Shown: piece after piece, positions 36,182 through 45,639 of the stretch
How the letters are laid out: each line of letters starts with the position of its first letter
How positions within the stretch are numbered: the stretch's first letter is position 1
NCBI GenBank assembly: GCA_963780045.1
Contig: CAVZZZ010000001.1
Coordinates: 434,001 to 498,000, forward strand
Length of the DNA stretch: 64,000 bases
Reading direction: 5' to 3'
Source of the DNA: JANXQG01 sp963780045
GTDB lineage: Bacteria > Planctomycetota > Planctomycetia > Pirellulales > Thermoguttaceae
Translations under genes and position numbers: made by a program
Notes under the pieces: model-generated
Seen by the model: only the letters and a program-made list of their open reading frames with translations
Databases searched by the model: none
Told to the model about the DNA's origin: nothing

Positions 36182-39120
36182 ATGTTGAGCCACGACGCTG
36201 TTCCCGCAACCGCCCCATACCGTGCGATCGTTTTTGGCCAGCCATCGCCCGTATATCTAGCGATTCGCACGCTTCGCGCACTGCAACGCTACGACATCCA
36301 AGCCGCGGACCTCTCAGGTTTGCCGCCGCAAGGTTTGGCGCAACGATTGGCCAAGTTCGACGGGCCGGTATGGTTCCTGCGCAGCGGAAGCTGGCCAGCG
36401 CGCAGTGTTCCGCCTGCGGCGCTGCCCCGCAGCGGCACCGGACACGCGCTTTGCGCTTCGGCGCGACTCTGCCTGCGCCGGGAATGCCGGACGACGCCGA
36501 CGCCGAGGCCTGGAAGGCCGCGCTCGCCGCGACCGGCGGCAGTTTCCATCCGTCAACTGGCGATTCTGGAAGTCTCCCGCCGGTGAACAGTTGCTACCTC
36601 GAGCCGGACGTGGTTGCAGCGGTGGCCGCGCGTCTGGGCACGGGCCAAGACCTCGTGCCGGCGGTACTCGCGGAGCTTTCGGCCGCCGGCCGCCGCGTCG
36701 TTCGCATCGCGGCGATTGACGTGCATCACGACGCCTCCTTGCGCGTCGCCCAAGTGGTAACCACCTTGCAGCGCGGCGGCGCCGAACGAATCGCCTTGGA
36801 CCTGCACTGCGCGTTCGGGGCCGCCGCCGGCCATTCGCGGCTGATTACTTTGGGCCATCCCACGCGGGGGCCCTTCCCCACGCCGCCGTCAATGAGCGAC
36901 GTATCCCGCGCAGGTCCCCACCGCGCCGCCCGGATTCCAGCGGCCCTACAGGCGGTTCGAGCTTTTGCCGCCGACGTGGTGCATGGGCATCTATTGGACG
37001 CGGCCGATATCCGCCAATTCGGCGCGGCAAACATTCCCTTCGTGGTGACGATCCACAACATGCGACCGGGCTGGCCGGAGGGCCTGGACACGCTCGCCGG
37101 GGGTGACGCGACGTTGCTGGTGGCTTGTGCCCGCGCCGTGGAGGAGGAGTTGCGGGCAGCGCTTAATGGGAGCACTTCGGCTTCTTGGGTGGCACGCTCT
37201 GAGCTTCAGGCGAAGGGCGTGGATCCACCGCTCGCCACGCCCTTCGCTCGAAGCTCAGGGACGTGCCACCCCTTGACCACCCCAATACCTGTGCGGACAG
37301 TCTGGAACGCCGTCGATTTTGGGGCTTGCCGCCGCACGCCCGCAATAGAAGAAGCCGCATGCGCAATGCGCCGGCATTTGGGTATCGCGGAGAACGCCTT
37401 CGTCCTTGTGGCCTTGGCAAACCCTCGTCCGCAGAAGCGCATGGAACGCCTGCCGGCCGTCGTTGCCGCCACGCGCGCGGAGTTCGACCGCCGAAACATG
37501 GACCGCGAGGTCGTTTTGTTGGTGGCGGGCGAGGCTTCGCGGACCAGCACGGCGGCGACGGCCGCCGAGGCGGCAATTCGCGCTGCGATCGACGAATGTG
37601 GGCTCAACCGCTGCGTGCATTTGCTCGGCGCCGTTGATGAAGTGGCCGTTGCGCTCGCGGCTTCCGACGCGCTAGTTTGCGTCAGCGGGTACGAGGGGCT
37701 GAGTCTGGCGCACGTGGAGGCCTTGGCAGCCGACCGGCCCGTCGTGGCGACGGCCGTTGGCGGGACGGCGGAACTCGCCCGGGGCAACCCCGCGTTCCGC
37801 TTGTTGAGCGCCGACGCGATGCCGCACGAATTCGCCACGGCCCTGGCCGATATCGCCGAGGCCCCGCCGCCCAGCGGACGGGCGGCGGCCGAGCGGGACT
37901 TCAACGGCAAGCGGATGGCGGCCGGATACCGCCGGCTCTACGCCGCGGCCATCCATGCTCACCAAAGTAGCAGGCACGCTCCGCGTGCCGTCCGCCCCTC
38001 AGCGGAGATTGGCCTCTGGCTGGTAACGAACAACTTCTCCACCGGGGGCGCGCAGTCCAGCGCCGCGCGGTTGCTTCGCGGCCTGGCGGCGGAGGGCGTG
38101 CCGGTGCGGGCGGCCGTTTTGCAGGAGGATCTCGCGTATCCCACGCCCGGCCGGCGACGGCTCGACGCGTCCGGCATTCCGGTCCTGGCTTTGCCGCCGC
38201 CCGGCACGATCGACACGGCCGAGGCGGTAATGGAATTGCTGGAGCATATCGCGGCCGATCCGCCGCAGGCCGTGCTGTTGTGGAACGTTATCCCGGAATA
38301 CAAGGTCCTGCTGGCCGACGTTTTCTTGGACGTGCCGCTGTTCGACGTCAGTCCCGGCGAGATGTACTTTGCTTCGCTGGAACGCTACTTCTGCAATCCG
38401 CGGCCGGGCCTGCCCTATCGCACCGCGCGCGAGTACGGTTCCCGCCTGGCAGGCGTGATCGTCAAGTATCGGGCGGAAGCGCGGCTGGCTGTAGAACGGC
38501 TAGGTGCGCCCGTACACGTCGTGCCCAACGGCGTGCTTTTGGCGCCGGTCCCAGCCGCCCATGCCCCGCGGCCGGTTTTTATATTGGGTACTTCCGCTCG
38601 GATCGCTCCGCAGAAAAAACTGGATGACTTGTTGCTTGTCGTGCGGGGAATTGCCGGCCGGCTGCCGCCCTACGAGTTGCGGATCGCCGGCGCCCCCGAG
38701 CGAGGCGCGGACGACTACGCCCGGCAGCTTCGCGAGATGGCCGTCGGCTTGAACGTTCGATGGCTGGACGACGTAGAGGACATGGACGCCTTCTATCGCG
38801 ATCTTGACCTCTTCGCCATGATTTCCGAGCCGGCCGGATGTCCAAACGCGTCGCTGGAAGCGATGTCGGCCGGGCTGCCGGTGGTCTGCACCGACGTTGG
38901 CGGGGCAAGCGAACAAGTAATCGACGGCTGCAACGGCCGCATCGTTCCGCGCGGCGACACGGCGGCCTTCGGCGCGGCGATTCTCGACTACGCTGCGGAC
39001 CGACAGTTGCGTGCCCGGCACGGCGCCGCCGGACGGCAACGAACCGCCGAGCGTTTTACTACTGCCAGGATGGTCGGCGACTATCGGGACATTCTCGGGC
39101 TGGACGAACGAGATTGCTAA
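36182..39120 (+). CDS. Double GT4-type glycosyltransferase, frameshifted, with repeat-derived insertions
   Basis: About 980 residues holding two GT-B glycosyltransferase units. Unit 1 has GGAERIALDLH, HGHLLDAADIRQ, ALANPRPQKRMERLPAVVAA and GYEGLSLAHVEALAADRPVV; unit 2 has NNFSTGGAQSSAARLL, VHVVPNGVLLAP, TSARIAPQKKLDDLL and SLEAMSAGLPVVCTDVGGAS. The E-x7-E donor-site pattern is present in both. Start ATG 36182 follows AGGTGGG; a shift between 36440 and 36490 joins MLSHDAVPATAPYRAIVFGQ to the main frame. Two palindromic repeats are translated: one interrupts unit 1 (about 36 residues after AALNGS), one lies at the junction (SSRHAPRAVRPSA). Confidence 0.82.
37187..37271. repeat. 85-bp GTGGCACG/GAGCTTC hairpin inside GT4 unit 1
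   Basis: Left arm GGGTGGCACGCTCTGAGCTT and on to GAAGGGCGTGG; right arm CCACGCCCTTCGCTCGAAGC to GTGCCACCC. Nearly complete complementarity. A degenerate copy is at 2959-3039. In this gene it is read as coding sequence. Confidence 0.85.
37970..37996. repeat. 27-bp GGCACGC-TCC-GCGTGCC repeat, copy 1 (inside the GT4 gene)
   Basis: GCAGGCACGCTCCGCGTGCC followed by GTCCGCC. Identical over all 27 bases to 49992-50018. Encodes part of the linker between the two glycosyltransferase units. Confidence 0.85.
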
Positions 39121-39128
39121 AGGACCTC

Positions 39129-39157
39129 GCGCAAAGCCGCCAAGGCGCAAAGGCGCG
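39129..39157. repeat. GCGCAAAG half-repeat downstream of the GT4 gene
   Basis: GCGCAAAGCCGCCAAGGCGC then AAAGGCGCG, 9 bases after the GT4 stop; same family as 36068-36157. Confidence 0.6.
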
Positions 39158-39179
39158 AACCGTAGGAAGTAGCGATATA

Positions 39180-39524
39180 ATGAAGTTGCCGAACGCGGAA
39201 CAAGCCGTTGTCGAGCGAGGGAAGGTCGTCGATTACCTGCTCAACCCGACTCATCGTTACGGCGCGAGCAAGGCGCGATTTTTCGCCCGATTCGGTTTCC
39301 GCGCTGAGGCGTGGGAGGAATTGGCCCTTGCCTTGCAAGAGCATGGCCGTCAAAATGAAGTCAGCAAGGTCAGGGAAACCGGTTTCGGCCCGCGCTATGA
39401 TGTCGAGGGTGACTTGACGGCCCCGGACGGCCGCCGCCCGCGTGTCTGTAGCGTCTGGCAAGTGGACCAAGGCGAGACCGCTCCGCGGCTGATCACGGCG
39501 TATCCATTGGAGGCGAACGAATGA
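39180..39524 (+). CDS. DUF6883-like small protein
   Basis: 114 residues. VVDYLLNPTHRYGASKARFF followed by WEELALALQEHGRQNEV matches my memory of DUF6883, a fold found alone and as a C-terminal module of polymorphic toxins. Stop overlaps the next start (ATGA, 39521-39524), so the two are translated together. A toxin-like role is an inference from family and pairing. Confidence 0.65.
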   Translation: MKLPNAEQAVVERGKVVDYLLNPTHRYGASKARFFARFGFRAEAWEELALALQEHGRQNEVSKVRETGFGPRYDVEGDLTAPDGRRPRVCSVWQVDQGETAPRLITAYPLEANE

Positions 39525-39751
39525 TCCAGGAACATGACTGCATTGTTTTGACCCAGGACCTTTCGGATGAGGGCTTGCGGGCCGGCGATGTCGGCACTGT
39601 GGTCCACGTGCATGGCGATCATGTGGGATACGAAGTCGAGTTCACGACCCTGACAGGCCGCACTGTCGCGGTCGCCACCGTGTTGCCGCCGCAAGTGCGT
39701 CCAGTGAACGCGCGCGACTTGACGCACGTTCGCGAACTTGTTGCCCCATAG
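39521..39751 (+). CDS. DUF4926-like small protein, partner of the preceding gene
   Basis: 76 residues: VLTQDLSDEGLRAGDVGTVV, then YEVEFTTLTGRTVAVATV and LPPQVRPVNARDLTHVR, the pattern of DUF4926, a small SH3-like barrel often coupled to DUF6883. Probably binds or neutralises the partner. Confidence 0.7.
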   Translation: MIQEHDCIVLTQDLSDEGLRAGDVGTVVHVHGDHVGYEVEFTTLTGRTVAVATVLPPQVRPVNARDLTHVRELVAP

Positions 39752-39790
39752 GCCAGCGGCGGGTGTTACGCCCGGTTACTCTTATGACTC

Positions 39791-40963
39791 TTACGCACGC
39801 AGCAGCGACCACTCCGAATCGGGGCGCGAGGCGATTTCCGCCGGCGTGCCGTGCTGCAAGCGTTCGATCGCCTCGGCAACGGTGCGGACCTCCGCCGCGC
39901 TGCCCAAGGCTGCAATCTCCAGCTCGAACTGACGCGACTCGCCCGGCCCTAAGTCGACGACTCGGCCCATCTCCTTCTCGAACGACTTCGTGTTCGGGTA
40001 GTTCGTCGCCGGCTCTAAGCCCGTCACGTAGCCGTCGGCGACCGCCTCGCGGTTTTTCCAGAGCGTAAAGCAGGGCAACTGCCGCAGGTTGAACTTTAGC
40101 GCCACTCCCTGCGTCGCCGCGGCGTTGTGCAGCAGCACTTGCGTGTTTCCCGCCGCGTCGGCCGCGGGGTGGATGAAGAAACAGACTTCCGTCGAGCCGG
40201 GCGATTCGGGACCGTAAACGTTCCACGTCGGCAGGTCCTCGACGGCCGTGTCGTCGCGCGGCGCGAGCCGCCGTATCGGCAAAGCGACCTTGGCGCCAGG
40301 CGTTACCAGCGGCGGGCCGAAGTTGATGTGATAGAGCAGCTCGAAGTCGCTCGCCGCGGCGGAGAGGTTCGTCACCGTGTCGCGAACGACGATCGCCGCG
40401 CGGCCCACTTGCGTCTCGACCGACGTCTCAAGGCGAAGCTTGCGGCCGAAGAGCCGCGCTTCGTCCACCGTGCCCAGGACGGCGATCTGCCCTGTTTCAT
40501 TGTCTATCGCCACCGCGACCTTGTGCGCCGGGATGTTGGCGATCTTGCCATGCAGGCCGTAACGGAGCCGGCCGTCGGGCAGGAACTCCGGCGCGCCGTT
40601 GCTTTCCAAGCCGCACCGGACCAGCAGCTCGTTGAAGCCGTCCAACCAGCCCAGCCCGTCGGCGCTTTCCGTGCGGACAAACGCCGGATGCACCGGCCCG
40701 CGGACCGGCGATTTCCAGCCTAGCGCAAGGTCGCCTAGCGCGGCCCGCCAGATGCCCATGCCGCGAGTTGGCACGACCGTAAAACGGAAATTGCCGTGCT
40801 CTACATTGATGACATCGACGCCGTGCGAGAGGCCCGCGCGGAGCGTTTCTTTCGTGACCGAGTACCCGCCGCCCTTTCCTCCCGCGTCGCCGGACGTCAA
40901 GGAAAGCGAATCGAGACAGACGTTCTGCTGCTGATCGACGAGGGTCCAGGTTCGGAGTGCCAT
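39791..40963 (-). CDS. DUF4432 (galactose-mutarotase-like) protein
   Basis: 390 residues. GVDVINVEHGNFRFTVVPTR, then GMGIWRA, WLDGFNELLVRCGLESNGAP, LHGKIANIPAHKV and LLYHINFGPPLV are blocks of the DUF4432 family, which shares the supersandwich fold of aldose 1-epimerases. A sugar-binding or sugar-isomerising role is likely, but unproven. ATG 40963 preferred over 41056, whose extra residues are not family-like. Confidence 0.8.
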   Translation of the reverse strand: MALRTWTLVDQQQNVCLDSLSLTSGDAGGKGGGYSVTKETLRAGLSHGVDVINVEHGNFRFTVVPTRGMGIWRAALGDLALGWKSPVRGPVHPAFVRTESADGLGWLDGFNELLVRCGLESNGAPEFLPDGRLRYGLHGKIANIPAHKVAVAIDNETGQIAVLGTVDEARLFGRKLRLETSVETQVGRAAIVVRDTVTNLSAAASDFELLYHINFGPPLVTPGAKVALPIRRLAPRDDTAVEDLPTWNVYGPESPGSTEVCFFIHPAADAAGNTQVLLHNAAATQGVALKFNLRQLPCFTLWKNREAVADGYVTGLEPATNYPNTKSFEKEMGRVVDLGPGESRQFELEIAALGSAAEVRTVAEAIERLQHGTPAEIASRPDSEWSLLRA

Positions 40964-41139
40964 GAGCGTGAAGGACGGGGTGAGAAAGAAGCCAGGAAAG
41001 CCGCGATTTGCCGCCAGTTTACCGCCGCAGCCTTCCTTTGGACAGGGCTTAGGCACTTGTACCCGTCTTCCTTTTGCGTTCTAATCGTCTAACCGCGTGC
41101 TTGTTGACACCATCGGGGGCCTCTTTCGAGCTTTGAGCA

Positions 41140-42083
41140 GTGGACGATTTGAAGATATTTACCGGATGCGCCCACCCGGAGCTTGCGAAGAAGGTCTGCG
41201 ACTATCTGGGAATCCCTGTCGCCAAGGCGCAGATGGGCAGTTTTCCAGACGGCGAAATCTCCTGCAAAATCGATGAGGACATTCGCGGCCGCGACGTTTT
41301 CATCATTCAGCCGACCTGCCCGCCCGTCAACGACAACTTGATGGAGCTGCTGGTAATGGTCGATAGCTGCATGAGGGCCAGCGCGGAGCGGATTACCGCG
41401 GTGATACCTTATTTCGGGTACGCCCGGCAAGACCGCAAGGACGAGGGCCGCGTTCCGATCACCGCTAAGCTGGTCGCCAACATGATCACCCGCGCCGGGA
41501 CCAGCCGCGTCCTGGCGATGGACCTGCACGCCGCCCAACTCCAAGGATTCTTCGATATCCCGGTGGACCATCTTTACGCCGGCCCGGTAATCGACGACGA
41601 AATCAAGTTGCTGAATATCAGTGAAGACGAGCTGGTCGTCGTCAGTCCCGACGAAGGGAGCATCAAGCGGGCGCTGGCCCACATGGTCCGCCTCGGCGGC
41701 TCGCTTGCCATCATCGACAAGCGCCGCAGCAGCGCGGAGAAGACCAAGCAGGCGCACGTCATCGGCAGCCAAATCGAGGGCCGCATCGCCCTGGTCTTCG
41801 ACGACATGATCAGCACCGGCGGATCAATCTGCGGGGCGGCCGCCGTCATGCGCAACGCCGCGCGCGGAAAGTCTACTTGGCGGCCACGCACGGCGTGCTC
41901 GTCGGCGGCGCGATCGAGCGGCTGCAAAAAGCCCCGATCGACGGCCTGTTTCTCACCGATACCATCCCAATAGCCGACGGAAAGCGGCTGCCGATGCTCA
42001 CGATAGTCTCCGTCGCCCCGCTGCTGGGCGAGGCGATCAAGCGGATCCATCGCAACGAGTCGGTAAGCAGACTTTTTGGATAA
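41140..42083 (+). CDS. prs: Ribose-phosphate pyrophosphokinase, frameshifted
   Basis: Makes PRPP from ribose 5-phosphate and ATP for nucleotide and amino-acid synthesis. Blocks: KIFTGCAHPELAKKVCDYL, GSFPDGEISCKI, YFGYARQDRK, AMDLHAAQLQGFFDIPVDH and the PRPP loop VFDDMISTGGSI. One A is missing in a run at 41868-41870 (GK before, VYLAATHGVLVGGAIERL after). Joined length about 314, the family norm. Start GTG 41140. As prs is normally indispensable, the break is probably a consensus error. Confidence 0.92.
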
Positions 42084-42138
42084 GAATCGCTCTCGATCTT
42101 CACGTGTCTTTGCCCGTTTTCAATTACAGAAGCAGGCC

Positions 42139-43351
42139 ATGAAGAAACACGCTTGCCTTTTGGCTACAGCATTGCTGGGGGTCCTGACGACCACCACGCA
42201 ATCCCACGCTGCAGAAACACTTTCCGCAACGAAAGCCGCGGAAGAGGGTAAGGTTCGTTTCGATAAGGGAGACTTCGACGGTTCGATCGCCGCCTACTCG
42301 GAAGCCATTCGGTTGAACCCCAAAAACGCTGAGGCGTATTGCGGCCGAGCGCGTGCCTATGGGAATCGCGATCGCGGCAAGACCATTTCGGACTGTAACG
42401 AAGCGATTAGGCTGGATCCAAGGCTTGCGTTGGCCTATTGCGTACGGGGCTCAATCTACGGCGAATGCGGCGAGTTCGATAAAGCAATCGCCGACTGTTC
42501 TAAAGCGATCCAGCTCGATGCCGCATCCGCGGAACTGTACGCTGGTCGAGGCTATGTTTACGTCCAAAAACGTGAGTACGGAAAGGCGATCGATGATTTT
42601 ACCGAGGCCATCCGACTCAAACCCACTTACGCAATTGCATATTCCCAGCGGGGTCTCGCTTACGGGAGCAAGGGGGACTACAAGAAGTCAGTATCCGATT
42701 TTTCAGAAGCGATTCGACTTTCTCCGGCGGATTCCTCGGCTTACTCGAATCGGGCGGTGAGCCTTGAGAAGCTAGGCGATGTCAACAAGGCAATCCTTGA
42801 CTGCACCCAAGCAATTCGGCTCAATCCGAAAAGTGCCGAAGCCTACTGGGACCGTGGCCGGGCTTACGAGAGTAAGAAGGAATACGCCAGGGCAATCGAA
42901 GACCACAATGCGGCGATAAGGCTAGACCCCAGGATGCAAAAAGCCTACCTCAGCCGCGGGCTTTCATTCGGACATAAGGGCGAGTACGACAAGGCGATTG
43001 ACGATCTTAGCGAAGCCATCAGGCTCAACCCAAGAGAGGCGGCCGCTTACCGACTCCGCGCGGCAGCCTATGTGTGCAAGAAGCAGTATTCAAAAGCGAT
43101 CGCAGACTGCACTAAAAGTATCGGCATCGATCCCAAATTCGCGCAAGCGTATTGTGTGCGCGGCTCTGCCTACGCGGAGGTCGGCGAACGAGAGAAAGCA
43201 ATAGCCGACTTGAATAGAGGCGCTCGAGCTTGCCCCCAAGGATGGCATGGGGTATTACGCCCGCGGTCTCTTCTACCAAAAAACTGGCGAAAAGGCCAAC
43301 GCCGACGCCGATTTTGCCGCAGCCGGCAGGCTGGGCTTTAAGGGAAAATAG
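42139..43351 (+). CDS. Secreted TPR-repeat protein, frameshifted near its end
   Basis: Signal peptide (CLLATALLGVLTTTTQSHA), then about eleven consecutive 34-residue TPR units with AIADCSKAIQLD/AIDDFTEAIRL ends. A periplasmic protein-binding scaffold. A shift near 43210-43220 replaces the true end; the other frame reads ALELAPKDGMGYYARGLFYQ and on to GRLGFKGK, stopping at 43351, which completes the last TPR. Confidence 0.85.
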
Positions 43352-43419
43352 GCTGTCCTTGGCAAGGGGCGTCTTAAATACCTACACAACTGCCCGATTC
43401 GCCGTTCGCGCCTTGCGCG

Positions 43420-43520
43420 GAATACTACGGGCACGCCGCCCCCCTGCCCGGCAACATCCACCTGCACCGCGCGGCGGAATGGCTGCTGGAGCCATGACTG
43501 CACGGCCGAGTGCGCGGTTA
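43420..43520. repeat. Imperfect ~100-bp direct repeat, left copy
   Basis: Aligns with 44619-44716 at roughly three quarters of positions, sharing CGGGCAC, CTGCCCG, CACCTGC, CCGCGCGGCG, CGGCCGAG and GCGCGGTTA in order. With its partner it brackets marR-csrA. Nothing else is recognised in the 328-base gap 43352-43679. Confidence 0.6.
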
Positions 43521-43679
43521 TCTACCTCGTTCCGCGCGTTCAGGTCTTTCAATTCAAGGACCAAGGTCTAAGAACAGGTCTCTCCCGTCGCTTATCGGCA
43601 CGCGCGGGCCAAGGCGTGCCGCCGCACAGGCCGGCGAACTCGGCGTCGGGATAAATGGCCAAACACGGCTCTGACGCCG

Positions 43680-43874
43680 CTATCGGCAGCAGACGGCGTG
43701 CGAAGCGTCCTCGCAGGACATCCGCTCCCAGATTTCCTCGCGGTAGACGTCCACATGCTGCGGGGCGGCGACGCCCAATCGCACGCGACGGCCCTCCACT
43801 GACAACACCGTGACTGTGACGCCGCAGTCCGGCAGGACCACGCCTTCACCGAGCTTTCGACTGAGCACTAACAT
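43680..43874 (-). CDS. csrA: CsrA-type translational regulator
   Basis: 64 residues. MLVLSRKLGEGVVLPDCGVT, then VEGRRVRLGVAAPQHVDVYR and EEIW follow the CsrA fold, including the RNA-contacting N-terminal strand and the VxRxE motif. It binds GGA motifs in mRNA leaders. The start lies inside the marR gene end (29-bp overlap), so its translation probably depends on marR. The C-terminal DASHAVCCR is unusual. Confidence 0.87.
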   Translation of the reverse strand: MLVLSRKLGEGVVLPDCGVTVTVLSVEGRRVRLGVAAPQHVDVYREEIWERMSCEDASHAVCCR

Positions 43875-44373
43875 TTTCCAATCCTCCTTGAGTAAAGGGT
43901 CCATCGTTCTTGAGATGTTCGCGGATTCTCTCCAGGATGCGAACAAGCTCGGCCTGTTCCTGCCCGGAGATGCCGCCCATCATGCGCTTACAGAAATCCG
44001 CGAGCGGATCGTCGATCCTGGCCAGCAGCTCCAGCGCATTCTCCGTGATCGCCACGTAAATCACGCGCCGGTCCCTCGTGCAACGCTGGCGGCAGACCAG
44101 CCCGGCCTCCTCCAGGCGGTCGATCAAGCCGGTGATGCCGGGCACCACCCGCACGGTCCGGTTGCCGATTTCCAGGATGGGCAGGGCCTTGCCCTCGCTG
44201 CGGAGCACGCGGAGGATGCTGAATTGGGCGGGAGTCAGGCCGTAGTCGCGGAACATGCGCTCCGCCCGAATCGACAACTGGTCGGCCGTGCGACTGATGT
44301 TGAGCACGACCTCTTCCTCCAAGCTGGCGAACGGGTCTCGCTTTTTCAATTCTTTTTGCAGTTGGCGGGTCAT
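43846..44373 (-). CDS. MarR-family transcriptional regulator
   Basis: 175 residues. Winged-helix blocks YGLTPAQFSILRVLRSEGKA, IGNRTVRVVPGITGLIDRLE, the wing RQRCTRDRRVIYVAITE and a C-terminal dimerisation helix. Represses or activates targets in response to a small ligand. It precedes and overlaps csrA, linking a transcriptional and a post-transcriptional regulator in one message. Confidence 0.87.
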   Translation of the reverse strand: MTRQLQKELKKRDPFASLEEEVVLNISRTADQLSIRAERMFRDYGLTPAQFSILRVLRSEGKALPILEIGNRTVRVVPGITGLIDRLEEAGLVCRQRCTRDRRVIYVAITENALELLARIDDPLADFCKRMMGGISGQEQAELVRILERIREHLKNDGPFTQGGLENVSAQSKAR

Positions 44374-44871
44374 GGTGAGGCGGTCGCAACTTGGGTTGCG
44401 TGGCGATAGTTTACATGGAGACTATTTTCGTTCCAATAGATGTTTTACGGATTATTTCGTGGAAAGAAGTTGACATACCGTCTTTCCGCGGCTGCGGATG
44501 GGGCCTTGTTTTTGGGGTTTTCAAAGGGCAGCAGGGCCGGAGAGCGGCGCGGTTACCCGTAACTGGACGTTGGCGGCGGCGACGTGTGCCTCGGCGAAAC
44601 GCTGCACATCGTCGCACTGAATACAGCGGGCACCCCTCCGCTGCCCGACAGCATTCACCTGCGCCGCGCGGCGAAATCGCCGCGGAAATATGACGGGCCG
44701 GCCGAGCGCGCGGTTAGGCGACTATGACGAAAACGCGCCGGAACGATCCTCCCACTTGGGAGTGGGAGCAGATTCTCGGCGGGCCCAGTTTACTTCCCCC
44801 ACCAGCTTGCGGTCTATCTCCTCAAAAGTTACCCTGCGAGACACGCTTCCCGTGTCCAGCAAGGAAGTCCG
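44374..44871. other. 498-base region without an assignable gene
   Basis: Contains the marR upstream region (an AT-rich stretch with TTGACA at about 44471), the right copy of the direct repeat (44619-44716) and the RBS AAGGAA for the next gene. A 100-codon open frame from 44391 and a 57-codon one from 44724 exist but show no family resemblance; I do not call them. Confidence 0.4.
44619..44716. repeat. Imperfect ~100-bp direct repeat, right copy
   Basis: Partner of 43420-43520, same orientation, about 1.2 kb away. One frame reads ALNTAGTPPLPDSIHLRRAA, comparable to PLPGNIHLHRAA in the left copy, so both may be remnants of one coding segment. Confidence 0.6.
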
Positions 44872-45639
44872 ATGCCGAGCATCAAGAACTCTCTTGACCA
44901 AAGCCTATACGATATAACCCTTGAGCACTTGGCCAAGCTGGCGGATTACCTGCCTGGTCCCGTCAAGAAGGCGGGCGGCACACGCGACCACTCGCTCGCG
45001 CGGTACCGGGAAGACCCTGTGTTTAGCGTTTTCGGGCTTGACAGCCTTGAGTACGTTGCGGCGACTCTTGCGGGCGGAACGATAACGAGCATCCATCGGA
45101 AACTAGGCGATATTTACGAGGGCTGCGTCCGCACCATCTTTACACACTCATTTAACTTCACGCCCGCCGAAATCGTCTACACTGCAACAATCCGTTCGGG
45201 CGAGAACGAAGAAACGCGAAGCGCCGACACCTACCTTCAGTTCGACCGGATACCGGCAAACCGGCGAGCTCGGATCGTTAAGTACGCCCGTAGGGAGTTG
45301 CTGGCCCTTACTCCGAACCCGCAACTCAACCTCATAGGGATCGGCATGGAAATTCGCCACTGCTACCAAACGGGCGACAGCAAGAGGACCCAAGCAGACG
45401 AGGCGATGGCACGGCACCTGCTGGTCAGCGGGATCCTGCCGATGATGCCGCTGTTCTGCAACCAGAGCAACCCCGGCATTATCTCCCGCTGCCGCAGCGT
45501 GTGGGTTATCAAGCAGGGAATGGAAAGCTACAATATGGTTCAAGAGATTTCGGGATACGATTTTTACGATTTCCTGAATCGCAACAAGGACGACTTCCGA
45601 AGACCCGTCCTTGACTTACTCAGGAGCCTATCAGCGTGA
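44872..45639 (+). CDS. Putative type II restriction endonuclease
   Basis: 255 residues; no named enzyme recognised. The block LIGIGMEIRHCYQTGDSKRT followed by QADEAMARHLL resembles the E-x-R...D-x-KR...AD core of a PD-(D/E)xK restriction-enzyme family; the preceding acid is in RSADTYLQFD. The decisive context is the DNA methyltransferase whose GTG start overlaps this stop (GTGA, 45636-45639). RBS AAGGAA is 6 bases upstream. Endonuclease function is an inference from motif and pairing. Confidence 0.7.
   Translation: MPSIKNSLDQSLYDITLEHLAKLADYLPGPVKKAGGTRDHSLARYREDPVFSVFGLDSLEYVAATLAGGTITSIHRKLGDIYEGCVRTIFTHSFNFTPAEIVYTATIRSGENEETRSADTYLQFDRIPANRRARIVKYARRELLALTPNPQLNLIGIGMEIRHCYQTGDSKRTQADEAMARHLLVSGILPMMPLFCNQSNPGIISRCRSVWVIKQGMESYNMVQEISGYDFYDFLNRNKDDFRRPVLDLLRSLSA

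Noticed and set aside
44391..44693. 100-codon frame upstream of the endonuclease
   Set aside because: Composition is that of a shadow frame, with no RBS and no family resemblance.
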